Origin: Bacteroidales bacterium UBA2714
Lineage (GTDB): Bacteria; Bacteroidota; Bacteroidia; Bacteroidales; P3
Assembly (NCBI GenBank): GCA_002354035.1
Contig: DEKU01000018.1
Span: forward strand, 1 to 12,541
Length of the DNA: 12,541 nucleotides
Direction of reading: 5' to 3'
Shown: positions 1 to 7,195 of the stretch, piece after piece
Position numbering within the stretch: the first letter of the stretch is position 1
Layout: each line of letters begins with the position of its first letter
The notes under the pieces: model-generated
The model's input: only the letters and a program-made list of their open reading frames with translations
The model's database searches: none
What the model was told of the DNA's origin: nothing
Translations under genes and position numbers: made by a program

Positions 1-904
1 AGTTTTCTTGGCCGGAGGTTGATTTCAGTCTGGACGTAGAGGATGTAATCGGCAGAGAGGGAGGAGAAATCGGTGTCCTTTGGGATATACTGACGGATGA
101 GCTTGTTTGTGTTTTCGATGAGGCCTTTCTCCCAGGAGGAGTATGGGTGTGCGAAATAGACCTTGGTGTGGAGCATTTTGGCGATATATTTGTGGTCGGC
201 GAACTCTGTTCCGTTGTCGGTGGTGATGGAGAGGACATGGTGTTCGAAAGGGCGCAGCATCTGTACGACAAGCCGTGCCACAGCCTTGGCATTCTTGCCT
301 TTTGGGGATTTGGCCATAAGCATCTTCTTGGTGGTGCGTTCGACAAGGGTGACGATGACGCCCTTGCCGTCCTTCCCGACGATGGTGTCCATCTCCCAGT
401 CTCCGAAGCGTGCCTTGGCGTCCACCACGGCAGGGCGCTCATCGATGCTCAGGCGGTCCTTGATGGGGATGCGTGAGCCTACGGGTCGTCGCCTGTGCTT
501 GAGGTGGTGCGGCAGGTATGTGTAGAGCAAGCCTCCCCGTGCCTTGTCCCGCCTGATGATGTGGTACATCCACTCGATTGAGACGCACGTCTTGCCCTCA
601 CGTTTCCGGACACCGGCAATAGTCTCGGGCGACCAATGCCGCTTGAGGCACTGCTCGATTTCCTGCCAGTCCGCTTTCGACAGTTTTCTCGGCCTACGGG
701 GAACCGACTTTTTCATCTCGGAGAACTGCTGCGCTTCGATCGCGACGTAGTGGCGGTGCATGTTGGAATTCCTTTTTATCTCCCTGCTGACGGTTGACTT
801 GTTGACATTTATCAAATCCGCTATCTTCGAGAGCGACATTTTTTCTTCAGACACACAGAAATTGTGTATCTTTGCTCTTTGGTAATGTGATTATATTTTT
901 TCAT
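1..904 (-). CDS. IS30-family transposase, 3' truncated by the window, requires a -1 frame change
   Basis: This is a DDE transposase that cuts and joins the ends of its element. The main frame starts at an ATG at 839 and is open for 279 codons to the window edge. In that numbering it shows the helix-turn-helix core SLSKIADLINVNKSTVSREI at residues 2-21 and the catalytic triad D151 (in GDWEMDTI), D208 (TTDNG) and E242 (EKGLIENTN). The C-terminal few tens of residues are missing at the edge. The usual IS30 N-terminus (T-x-E-Q-R-Y-x-I) is absent from this frame. It is found in another frame from an ATG at 904, reading MKKYNHITKEQRY and 22 codons in all, and it meets the main frame at A6 (839-844). 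One extra A, or a -1 slip, would join them. Either the copy is dead, or expression uses frameshifting or transcript slippage, or it starts at 839 and lacks helix 1. Confidence 0.85.
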
Positions 905-913
905 TTGACAACA

Positions 914-945
914 CAAAAGTAGTCATTTTACCTGAGAGTACCAAA
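914..945 (-). promoter_or_regulatory. Bacteroidetes-type promoter of the IS30 transposase
   Basis: On the minus strand TTTG (945-942) is followed after exactly 20 nt by TACTTTTG (921-914), a full match to the TTTG/TAnnTTTG consensus of Bacteroidetes sigma factor. Transcription would begin a few bases before the ATG at 904, giving an almost leaderless mRNA. This supports 904 rather than 839 as the natural start of the transposase. The -33 box sits inside the hairpin described at 935-957. Confidence 0.6.
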
Positions 946-963
946 TTCTGGTACTCTTTTTTT
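935..963 (+). terminator. Perfect 9-bp hairpin plus T7 at the IS end
   Basis: AGAGTACCA (935-943) and TGGTACTCT (949-957) form a perfect stem with a 5-nt loop, followed by seven T (957-963). On the plus strand this has the form of an intrinsic terminator that would stop transcription leaving the element. On the minus strand the same dyad covers the -33 box of the transposase promoter, so it could also be an operator or keep outside transcripts from activating the transposase. The structure is seen directly; the role is inferred. Confidence 0.6.
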
Positions 964-1014
964 CTACTCAGTGTTGCACTTGTAACTGTAATTTAGAATC
1001 AACTTAGGGACTTA

Positions 1015-1188
1015 TTATTCCTTAGATTGGTTCTGGTGCTTTCTCTTACGACAATAAACCTTTTTGCTTTTCTTTATTCTTGTACGCGCATGAAAGCCAT
1101 CGCCGAGCAATAGTTGTTCTATCTCTCTATTTGCCCTGCGAGCAGCAAGGATTCCAATTGGGACTTTCCTCCTTCTATCACCTTTCAT
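1015..1188 (-). CDS. Small basic protein, 57 residues, unknown function
   Basis: An ATG at 1188 opens a 57-codon frame ending in two stops in a row (TAA TAA, 1017-1012). The product begins MKGDRRRKVPIGILAARRAN and ends with a very lysine/arginine-rich stretch containing KSKKVYCRKRKH. It starts 7 nt after the stop of the 323-residue protein and could be the last gene of that operon. No clear ribosome-binding site is seen. I have a general impression that small proteins with an S-K-K-x-Y-x-R-K ending occur in Bacteroidetes, but I cannot name a family. The charge would suit nucleic-acid binding; that is inference. The IS30 end lies just beyond its stop, so the gene seems complete. Confidence 0.55.
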   Translation of the reverse strand: MKGDRRRKVPIGILAARRANREIEQLLLGDGFHARTRIKKSKKVYCRKRKHQNQSKE

Positions 1189-1195
1189 ATTCGTG

Positions 1196-2167
1196 TCACA
1201 CTAAGTCAAACAATCTATTCTCTTTAGTTCCCCATCTCTCATGATGATACCCTTTTCCAACTGACGACTCTTTAGCCGTTTTATTTATCCAAATAGAAAG
1301 TTCTTTAATATCACTATTCTTTTCCAACCATGGGCAGTAAACCAGAAATTTTCCTGTCTTTTTCGCTTTCATTTCTCCATTTACAGGACCGAAAAAGTCA
1401 AAGCCTGCAGTAGCATGAATCGTGAGATTGTTTGTAATAACATATCTTTCATGCCAACCTTCACCTTGAATGGGAATCTGATATACCGTTAAAGAAAAAT
1501 TCAACTTTGGACGAATTTCTTTAAGCATATCAAGTATATCATTATAATAGGATTCTCCTAAATTGGCATCATTGATTTTTCCAATCCCACTAAAAATAGA
1601 AAGATGGAAAGGTATGTCTAACGTTTTTGGTAGAATGTTATTTAAAAGATGCTTTATGTGGTGGTCAATGTATTTCCTTTCATTCAATATATGGGGGTCA
1701 ATCAGTATGGCCGAATTACACGGGAGAGAAATGTAATCTTTCATATCATAATAACTTCCCTTCTCTAGAAAATCAAAAGACAAATGCTTTTCTCCAATTA
1801 GATAACTGTTTTTTGATAACAAGTTAGCATTTAAGCAAAGTACTCCCTTCCCTTGGGAATACTTTTCACAGCTATTATCATCCTTATCAACCAAGAAAAC
1901 TGAGCAAAGGCTTTCAATTGTCAAATCCTCTTTCGCCAAGATTTCATCGACCTGACCACCCTCTATAAAACAACTACCACTACTCTCTTGCCATAATATA
2001 CTCAGCAAATCATCTTGCTCAAATAGTTCTATCGGGACTTCTGCATGTAGCTTACTGGAACGGAATACACAAAAGATGTCCCATGCATTAGGCCCAAAAA
2101 CACTTGCATCAACTTCTTTTATGGCCTTCCAAAACCCGTATTGCAAATATATATGACCGCTTTTCAT
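1196..2167 (-). CDS. Uncharacterised partner of the DUF3696 ATPase (323 residues)
   Basis: I do not recognise a named family. The start ATG (2167-2165) overlaps the stop of the ATPase in an ATGA arrangement, so the two are almost certainly co-translated and probably work together. The protein has no signal peptide or membrane segment and is rich in K, N and I. Notable stretches are SAILIDPHIL (152-161), a hydrophobic strand ending in D, then a helical KHLLNNILP (172-180), then WHERYVITN (238-246) followed by TAGFDFFG (253-260). The HER-hydrophobic-strand pattern followed by a G-x-D-x-F turn looks like a conserved functional centre. It loosely recalls H-D-R motifs I associate with partners of defence ATPases, but I cannot tie it to a fold. 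By position it is the likely effector of an ATPase-effector pair. The coding call is firm, the role inferred. Confidence 0.85.
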   Translation of the reverse strand: MKSGHIYLQYGFWKAIKEVDASVFGPNAWDIFCVFRSSKLHAEVPIELFEQDDLLSILWQESSGSCFIEGGQVDEILAKEDLTIESLCSVFLVDKDDNSCEKYSQGKGVLCLNANLLSKNSYLIGEKHLSFDFLEKGSYYDMKDYISLPCNSAILIDPHILNERKYIDHHIKHLLNNILPKTLDIPFHLSIFSGIGKINDANLGESYYNDILDMLKEIRPKLNFSLTVYQIPIQGEGWHERYVITNNLTIHATAGFDFFGPVNGEMKAKKTGKFLVYCPWLEKNSDIKELSIWINKTAKESSVGKGYHHERWGTKENRLFDLV

Positions 2168-4212
2168 TTTGAACCCATTTTCATTTTCAACAAATGCATG
2201 GACAATCCTGTAGCCTCGTCAAAGAAACCAGGACCAAACGGTTCACTTAACCGGCCATCTTCAAGTATCTCAATCTTTCGGTTGTGGGAAATGCCATTCT
2301 CATCCTTGTTCACATAGTTGAGGGATACATCGTTTGGCGCAAGGGTGTTTTCCTTGTCTGCCACCAACACTTGCAGTTTACGGATTAAGTATTCGCTGTG
2401 TGTCTCAATAATGAAGTGGATATTGTACTTTTGATATGCCTCTACAAACATGTCAGCCAACAACGATTGATACTTCGGGTGGAGATGAACCTCAGGCTCC
2501 TCTACGTATATAGTCGATGGACCATATTGTATTTCTTGTTCTGCAAATAGTGTTGTTTCAACTGAACGCCATTCTGCATTCAATATATTATTCTCTACTT
2601 GCAGCAATAGAGCCACCAATTGTGTAATACCATATCCTTCGTCTGCAAGCAGCACCTCCTCGCCTTCTTTCTCCAAATAGACTAACACGCCAAGACCCTC
2701 TTTTGTACCTTTTATCTTTATGCCATCCCCTATTTCAAATCTTTGAACCCATTTATTCATAAACATTCCCGGGCAGTATTCTTTCTTTGCGTTTTCCCAC
2801 TTTGCAAAGCCAATGGACCCCTGAACATTAATTGTTTGTTGTTTGCCTCTAAGATATTGTTTGATACAGACACCTATCTTATCATTATCTTCGGGAGAAT
2901 ACAATCTTTTAATGGCAACAGAAGAAGAGTTAACATATTTGACTTTTTCAAGAAACTTAGGAGACAGGACTTCTGATAACATATTTGAAAAGTAAGTCTC
3001 AAAGCTACCTCTCATGCCCATTTTCTTTTTTATTGAAGTTAGACTCTTATCCTCAAAAGGCGTTCCCAATCCATCTAAATCACCATGAAAACAGATGTCT
3101 CCTAATGCTTTTACAACTGCCATAAATGACCATTTCTCTTCATACTCCTTCCGACTCATTTCGGTTGGGAGCGGTTTTTCTATAACTTTCCCTTCTTTAA
3201 AAACCAATTCACTAACGCAGAGTAAATCATATTCATCTAGTTTGCATATATTTCCACCATCGTCCTGCGGACTACGAAGTAATCCATCTGTCATTGCTTT
3301 ATGCTCCAAAGCAATAAAGTAATCTAAGAAAGAGTCATACTCTGAATTTTCAAAATCATCTGCAAAATGGTTCACCCAATCTACTGCTTTGTTCCATTCC
3401 CTGTTTTCGGAGGAAATTTCATTTAAAAGGTATTCTCTTACATACTTTTTTTCTTTTCCCTTTACCGCTTCGAAAATAGGAAGATAGAAGAACATTGTCC
3501 CTGTTTCAATCCAACTATTAACAGTCTCAAAATTGGGGACTATATTCAATTGTCTGGTAGAACGATAGGCTAATGCATGACCATTATGTATTCCATATTT
3601 TTCACAATACCCTTTTGCCTTATCCAGCTCCCCATTGGGAACATCCTCATCACTCCCATTAATCATGTCAATTAAATGATTCCAAATACCAATTACAGCG
3701 AACCGTTTGAAATTGTCAAGTATTGCCAAATAGTTTCTGCCCGAAACACTAGGATTTAAGAGATTCCATTGGAACTCTTGTAAATCCTCGCTCTTGAATA
3801 TTGGAGTCCCATCAAGTTTCTCTATGCAAATGCTTGACAAGGAGCCATCGTCAACCACATCTTGTTTCTTAATAAACTCAAGAATGACTCGAACCTTTTC
3901 ATAAAGATAATTCGAAAACACAACATAAGAGAACGAGACTCTTCCATTCGTGGCATTGTTGTTAATTATCTTGCTAAATCTACCCAACATCAATTCTTTT
4001 CCTGAGACATGCAATTCCAAATCACATGCACCTTTCCCTGTGACAATCTCCTTTAAAACTGGCTCTAAAAGCAATTGGGCCTTGACCAAAGAACTCTTGC
4101 CGGCACTATTGCACCCAGTCAGTACCGTGATGGGGGCTAACTCAAAATCTGCACCTTCTTCACCAAAGGAACGGAAGTTTTTCAGGCTAAAAAACGGATT
4201 CGTATTTTTCAT
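2164..4212 (-). CDS. DUF3696-type AAA ATPase (RecF/OLD-like)
   Basis: This is a large ABC/SMC-like ATPase of 682 residues. It shows Walker A GCNSAGKSS at 33-41, a signature-like LADEGYGITQLVALLL from 522, and Walker B with the double glutamate in YVEEPEVHLHP (569-579). ETHSEYL at 603-609 is the His-switch, and a C-terminal GISHNRKIEILEDG...GFFDEATG (about 640-669) is typical of DUF3696. The roughly 480-residue insertion between Walker A and the signature is long and not recognisable, and probably contains the coiled-coil or sensor part. Related ATPases (AAA_15/AAA_21, OLD, PARIS AriA) act as sensors or scaffolds in anti-phage systems. No TOPRIM nuclease motif follows Walker B, so the enzymatic effector is probably the overlapping downstream gene. 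The start is the ATG at 4212, about 28 nt after a predicted transcription start. The gene is clearly AT-richer than its right-hand neighbours, which suggests transfer. Confidence 0.88.
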   Translation of the reverse strand: MKNTNPFFSLKNFRSFGEEGADFELAPITVLTGCNSAGKSSLVKAQLLLEPVLKEIVTGKGACDLELHVSGKELMLGRFSKIINNNATNGRVSFSYVVFSNYLYEKVRVILEFIKKQDVVDDGSLSSICIEKLDGTPIFKSEDLQEFQWNLLNPSVSGRNYLAILDNFKRFAVIGIWNHLIDMINGSDEDVPNGELDKAKGYCEKYGIHNGHALAYRSTRQLNIVPNFETVNSWIETGTMFFYLPIFEAVKGKEKKYVREYLLNEISSENREWNKAVDWVNHFADDFENSEYDSFLDYFIALEHKAMTDGLLRSPQDDGGNICKLDEYDLLCVSELVFKEGKVIEKPLPTEMSRKEYEEKWSFMAVVKALGDICFHGDLDGLGTPFEDKSLTSIKKKMGMRGSFETYFSNMLSEVLSPKFLEKVKYVNSSSVAIKRLYSPEDNDKIGVCIKQYLRGKQQTINVQGSIGFAKWENAKKEYCPGMFMNKWVQRFEIGDGIKIKGTKEGLGVLVYLEKEGEEVLLADEGYGITQLVALLLQVENNILNAEWRSVETTLFAEQEIQYGPSTIYVEEPEVHLHPKYQSLLADMFVEAYQKYNIHFIIETHSEYLIRKLQVLVADKENTLAPNDVSLNYVNKDENGISHNRKIEILEDGRLSEPFGPGFFDEATGLSMHLLKMKMGSK

Positions 4213-4246
4213 CTTTCTGTGTGTTTTTCTGTTTCGTTTTCGGCTG

Positions 4247-4270
4247 CAAAATTACACTCTCGAAGTGCAA
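4247..4270 (-). promoter_or_regulatory. Promoter and overlapping dyad upstream of the DUF3696 operon
   Basis: TAATTTTG on the minus strand (4254-4247) matches the TAnnTTTG -7 box. No good TTTG is seen 19-21 nt upstream, so the promoter may need an activator or be weak. An imperfect dyad, TTACACT (4252-4258) and AGTGCAA (4264-4270) on the plus strand, 6 of 7 paired around a 5-bp centre, overlaps the end of the -7 box and would be a fitting operator. The 149-bp gap (4213-4361) holds nothing else I can name. Confidence 0.45.
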
Positions 4271-4361
4271 CCTTTTTGCGCGGTGGTTTTTCTGTCTATT
4301 TTTCGGTGTTTTCTGTTTCCTTTAATCTCATCAAGTTGCTCAGTTGCACCCTGTGGTCGTA

Positions 4362-5633
4362 CTATTTTGCCCCCAACAGCCATTTGGTAGCGGGGAGTAC
4401 GTGGATGGTTTCGTTGTCTTTTTCAACTGTTTGCTCAGTACTGAAGGTAATTAGCGTGAGGTTTCGGCAGTTGAACTTTTTGGCACCTCGCAGCAGGGCA
4501 TTGATTTCGCGCTGACGCGTTCTTTCGGAAGTGACGTTGTAACTAACTTGTATCAATTCCTGCACGATTCCGTTTTTGGCCACTAAGAAATCAATCTCAA
4601 AGGATTTCTCCTTATAGTAGAATATTTCGGCATACTGGTGGTGATAACAGCGCAGGAGTTCGAGGCACACCACATTCTCTAACCGCCATCCGAGATTTTC
4701 AAGCGAGAAGGTGTCGTTGCGCTCGGCGGCCAAAGCCACGTCCACCACATAGCATTTTTCGTTGCGAAGGCGTTCGCTGGCCTTGTAGGAGAACTTCTTT
4801 ACACCAACAAACAAGAATGCCTCTTTTAAGTAGCCGAAATATTTCTCGGCCGTATGGTTGGAGATACCGAACAACTTAGCAATGGCGGTGGCCGAAAATT
4901 CTTGTGCAAAGTTGTCGGCGAGATAAGCGGCCACCTTGGCGAGGATATCTACTTGACGGACACGGAAGCGCCGAGATATGTCGTTGCGGATGATTGCATT
5001 AAATAAACCGTCGATATAGTTTTTAGGGTTGCTCTCGTTCTGCAATTCGGGGAAACCGCCTACATGAAGGTATTTGTGCAGTGCATTTTGCCGCATGCCC
5101 TCGGCTTTGGTGGTGATGGAAGCGACATCTACGCCGCTCATACGGCAATAGTCGGAAAAAGAAAAAGGATAAAGCTCCACCTTATTGTATCGGCCTGTAA
5201 GATGGGTGATCAGCTCGTTGGACAACAACTTGGAGTTCGACCCCGTGAGAAATATACGCTTTTTTTGCCGCAACAGACGGTTGACAAACAGTGGCCAGGA
5301 TTCTACATTCTGTATCTCGTCGAAGAAGAGGCAATCCACATTGCCATAAACAATATAGATAGCCTCGAGCAGTTTGTTCAGGTCATCGGTCTGCATTGAC
5401 GACAAGCGTTCGTCGTCGAAATTGACAAATGCACAATTGATAGCATTGTCTATCAGGTACTTGGTGCAAAGGGTGGATTTCCCGCTCCTTCGCACCCCAA
5501 TGACCACCTGTGCCAAACCACTATCTGGTGATAGCTGTGAAGCCTCGTCGCGATTGCAGAAGACACTCATATCTTCTGACTGAATCTCCTCGCGTTGGTC
5601 GGCCACTATCTGGGCTAATTCTTCAACTGACAT
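4362..5633 (-). CDS. AAA_14/DUF4143 ATPase with nuclease-like C-terminus
   Basis: This is a 423-residue member of the COG1373 type of ATPases. It has Walker A GVRRSGKST (47-55), Walker B LFFDE (102-106), a sensor-like FLTGSNS (128-134) followed by LTGRYNKVELYPFSFSDY, and a middle winged-helix-like part. Its C-terminal DUF4143 region contains FEIDFLVAKNG and ELIQVSYN, at the place of the PD-(D/E)xK-like core; the usual E-V-K there is replaced by Q-V-S, so nuclease activity is doubtful. I chose the ATG at 5633. The in-frame TTG at 5651 lies inside the -7 promoter box, so it cannot be in the mRNA. Biological roles of this family are largely unknown. It has its own promoter and repeat array upstream, and is not obviously part of the DUF3696 operon, which begins 149 bp downstream. 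Confidence 0.88.
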   Translation of the reverse strand: MSVEELAQIVADQREEIQSEDMSVFCNRDEASQLSPDSGLAQVVIGVRRSGKSTLCTKYLIDNAINCAFVNFDDERLSSMQTDDLNKLLEAIYIVYGNVDCLFFDEIQNVESWPLFVNRLLRQKKRIFLTGSNSKLLSNELITHLTGRYNKVELYPFSFSDYCRMSGVDVASITTKAEGMRQNALHKYLHVGGFPELQNESNPKNYIDGLFNAIIRNDISRRFRVRQVDILAKVAAYLADNFAQEFSATAIAKLFGISNHTAEKYFGYLKEAFLFVGVKKFSYKASERLRNEKCYVVDVALAAERNDTFSLENLGWRLENVVCLELLRCYHHQYAEIFYYKEKSFEIDFLVAKNGIVQELIQVSYNVTSERTRQREINALLRGAKKFNCRNLTLITFSTEQTVEKDNETIHVLPATKWLLGAK

Positions 5634-5648
5634 ACGGTAATTTTTTTG

Positions 5649-5681
5649 CAAAGATACGAAATAATTCCTTATTGGGACAAA
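5649..5681 (-). promoter_or_regulatory. Promoter of the DUF4143 ATPase gene
   Basis: TTTG (5681-5678), a 21-nt spacer and TATCTTTG (5656-5649) match the Bacteroidetes consensus exactly. Transcription would begin near 5642-5645, leaving a leader of about 10 nt before the ATG at 5633. One degenerate copy of the TTCCTTATT repeat (5665-5673) lies in the spacer between the two boxes, so whatever binds the repeat array could directly block or position RNA polymerase. Confidence 0.7.
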
Positions 5682-5804
5682 ATAAGTATATAAAACTTCC
5701 TTATTTTCCCAATTATCGGCAGTGAAACTTCCTTATTTGACCTGTTTCGACACCTGAAAACTTCCTTATTTTCCCAATTTTCGGCAGTGAAACTTCCTTA
5801 TTTG
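5665..5804. repeat. Five TTCCTTATT repeats in helical phase
   Basis: TTCCTTATT begins at 5665, 5697, 5729, 5762 and 5794 on the plus strand, that is at steps of 32, 32, 33 and 32 bp, about three helical turns. Copies 2 to 5 extend to AAACTTCCTTATTT. The stretch also forms a 65-bp tandem duplication: 5692-5739 and 5757-5804 differ by one base in CCCAATTATCGGCAG versus CCCAATTTTCGGCAG. On the minus strand the core reads AATAAGGAA, pointing toward the DUF4143 gene. The array fills the gap between the end of the DUF234 ATPase and the promoter. It resembles an operator or iteron array; function is inferred. Confidence 0.8.
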
Positions 5805-5855
5805 CACCAGTGGAACAACCATTGCACTTTCAAACTGTCATGAAAGGAGGCTCGC

Positions 5856-7178
5856 TCACATATCATCCATGGAAAGGCCTATCTGGGTGACTTTATATTT
5901 GGCCAGATGGGTACTCAATGAGGCCACCTTTCGGGATAGTTCGGCGTGATTGTATTTCTTCGGCTGTCGCTTGATTTCTGCTACAACGGCGGTCTTGTCG
6001 ATATCGTTGAGGGCAATCATGTCTATCACGTTTTCTCCTTTGCGGTCCCAATAGTTGCCCACAAGAGTCACACGCTCTTCTTCCATCCATTTTTGGCGGA
6101 AATACTGCTCAAGCACCAGGCCAGAATACTGTTCATAGTCCCGCTCGACAATTTCTAACAGGAGGTCGTGGCGTCCCATTTCGACAAGCGACTGATTGCG
6201 CAGAATAAAACGAAACCAAAATCGAAGGAAACAGTCATCTATCTGCCAGCGCAGATTGCGACCTCCTGGCTTGCTGAAAATGGGTTGTTTACGGTGGATG
6301 TAGTTGTAATCGCTTTCAAGGTTATCGAGGTATGAGCCTGTGTTTTTCCCGATAGCACCGTCTATCTCGCTTTGTGTTGTCATGCCGGCTGCAATGAGCT
6401 GCAAGATGCTGAGATAGTTGGTGTAGTCTTTCCCAAACTCGGACATGATAAGTTCTGACCCCTCAGAAAGGTAGGGCGAGCCCTCCTGCGTAATCCAACG
6501 GAGCATCTGTGTCTTAGTGGTGGCTCCGCTGTCCATAAGCCAAGCCACATACTTAGCAACGCCACCTGTTAGCGCATAGAGGCAAAGCAGGTCTTCAGAG
6601 GTATAATGTGGGTTGTGGTCGCCAAGAATCTGTTTCAACACCTGTATTCGGAATGGCTGTACAACTATTCGACAGTCTTGGCGGCCATAGAGGGGTTCGT
6701 CTTCGTTGTCGAATATCTTGTGCATCATGCTATAAATGCTGCCACAAGCCACCATATTGACTTTTGAAAGCTCGTGATAACGGTCCCATAAATCTTGTAT
6801 ATGACTTGGAATGGCTGGATTTGTTTTAACGAAATTCTGAAACTCGTCAAACACAAGTGTAAAATGGTGCTGCTGTCCATAGCGCAGCAGTTGCTCAAAG
6901 AATTGGGCAAATGTTTCCAACTGGCCGTAAATTTCCAACCCAAGCATCTGACCAGCTGCTTCTTGAAATTTGCTTGTCAGCACCTTCTCGTTGTCTTTGG
7001 AAACGTATAGGTAGAGCATGGGAGAGTAGCCGTCTGAGCTATCAGCACCTTGGGTCAGCAAGGTGGTTTTACCAACACGCCTCCTCCCGATAAGTACTGT
7101 AAGTCTCCCATGTACAGCAGATTGGTTCCAATTCTGGAGAAGTACTTCCAACTCTTTTTCTCTATCGTAGAATCTCAT
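5856..7178 (-). CDS. Archaeal-type ATPase (PF01637-like) with DUF234 C-terminus
   Basis: This is a 440-residue ATPase beginning MRFYDREKELEVLL, typical for the family. It has Walker A GRRRVGKTT (31-39), Walker B TLVFDEFQNF (107-116) and a sensor region VACGSIYSMM near 145. A winged-helix-like segment with GGVAKYVAWL and a DUF234-type WQIDDCFLRFWFRFI follow. The last part has VIDMIAL (D386) and AVVAEIKRQ (E401, K403), the spacing expected of a PD-(D/E)xK nuclease core with its residues intact, unlike the neighbouring DUF4143 protein. Role unknown; such proteins are patchily distributed and multi-copy in Bacteroidales. It has its own -7 box and a perfect dyad just upstream, and sits 89 bp after the WYL regulator. 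Confidence 0.88.
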   Translation of the reverse strand: MRFYDREKELEVLLQNWNQSAVHGRLTVLIGRRRVGKTTLLTQGADSSDGYSPMLYLYVSKDNEKVLTSKFQEAAGQMLGLEIYGQLETFAQFFEQLLRYGQQHHFTLVFDEFQNFVKTNPAIPSHIQDLWDRYHELSKVNMVACGSIYSMMHKIFDNEDEPLYGRQDCRIVVQPFRIQVLKQILGDHNPHYTSEDLLCLYALTGGVAKYVAWLMDSGATTKTQMLRWITQEGSPYLSEGSELIMSEFGKDYTNYLSILQLIAAGMTTQSEIDGAIGKNTGSYLDNLESDYNYIHRKQPIFSKPGGRNLRWQIDDCFLRFWFRFILRNQSLVEMGRHDLLLEIVERDYEQYSGLVLEQYFRQKWMEEERVTLVGNYWDRKGENVIDMIALNDIDKTAVVAEIKRQPKKYNHAELSRKVASLSTHLAKYKVTQIGLSMDDM

Positions 7179-7195
7179 ATAACAGGTATTAATTT

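Larger units (their letters stand above)
1..1000 (-). mobile_element. IS30-family insertion sequence, one end, cut by the window edge
   Basis: This is the transposase-start end of an IS30-type element. The transposase reads leftward and runs off position 1, so the far inverted repeat is not visible. The right boundary is not proven. I place it near 964-1000, because transposase coding and its promoter end by about 957 and a GTGTTGCACTTGTAACTG stretch at 971-988 resembles the kind of sequence found at IS30-family ends. The neighbouring small ORF ends at 1015, just outside. GC is clearly higher inside the transposase than in the block at 1015-4212. The element limit is inference; the family call rests on the transposase. 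Confidence 0.75.

Noticed and set aside
147..750. Plus-strand frames in the left 750 bases
   Set aside because: They are antisense to the IS30 transposase, whose catalytic residues are all visible on the minus strand.
5634..5651. TTG start of the DUF4143 ATPase
   Set aside because: The TTG is part of the TATCTTTG -7 box, upstream of the predicted transcription start.
5665..5804. CRISPR array
   Set aside because: Repeats are only 9-14 bp, the sequences between copies 2-3 and 4-5 are nearly identical, and no cas gene is nearby.
4362..7178. Toxin-antitoxin pair
   Set aside because: Both genes encode full-length ATPases with separate promoters and over 200 bp between them, not a small overlapping pair.
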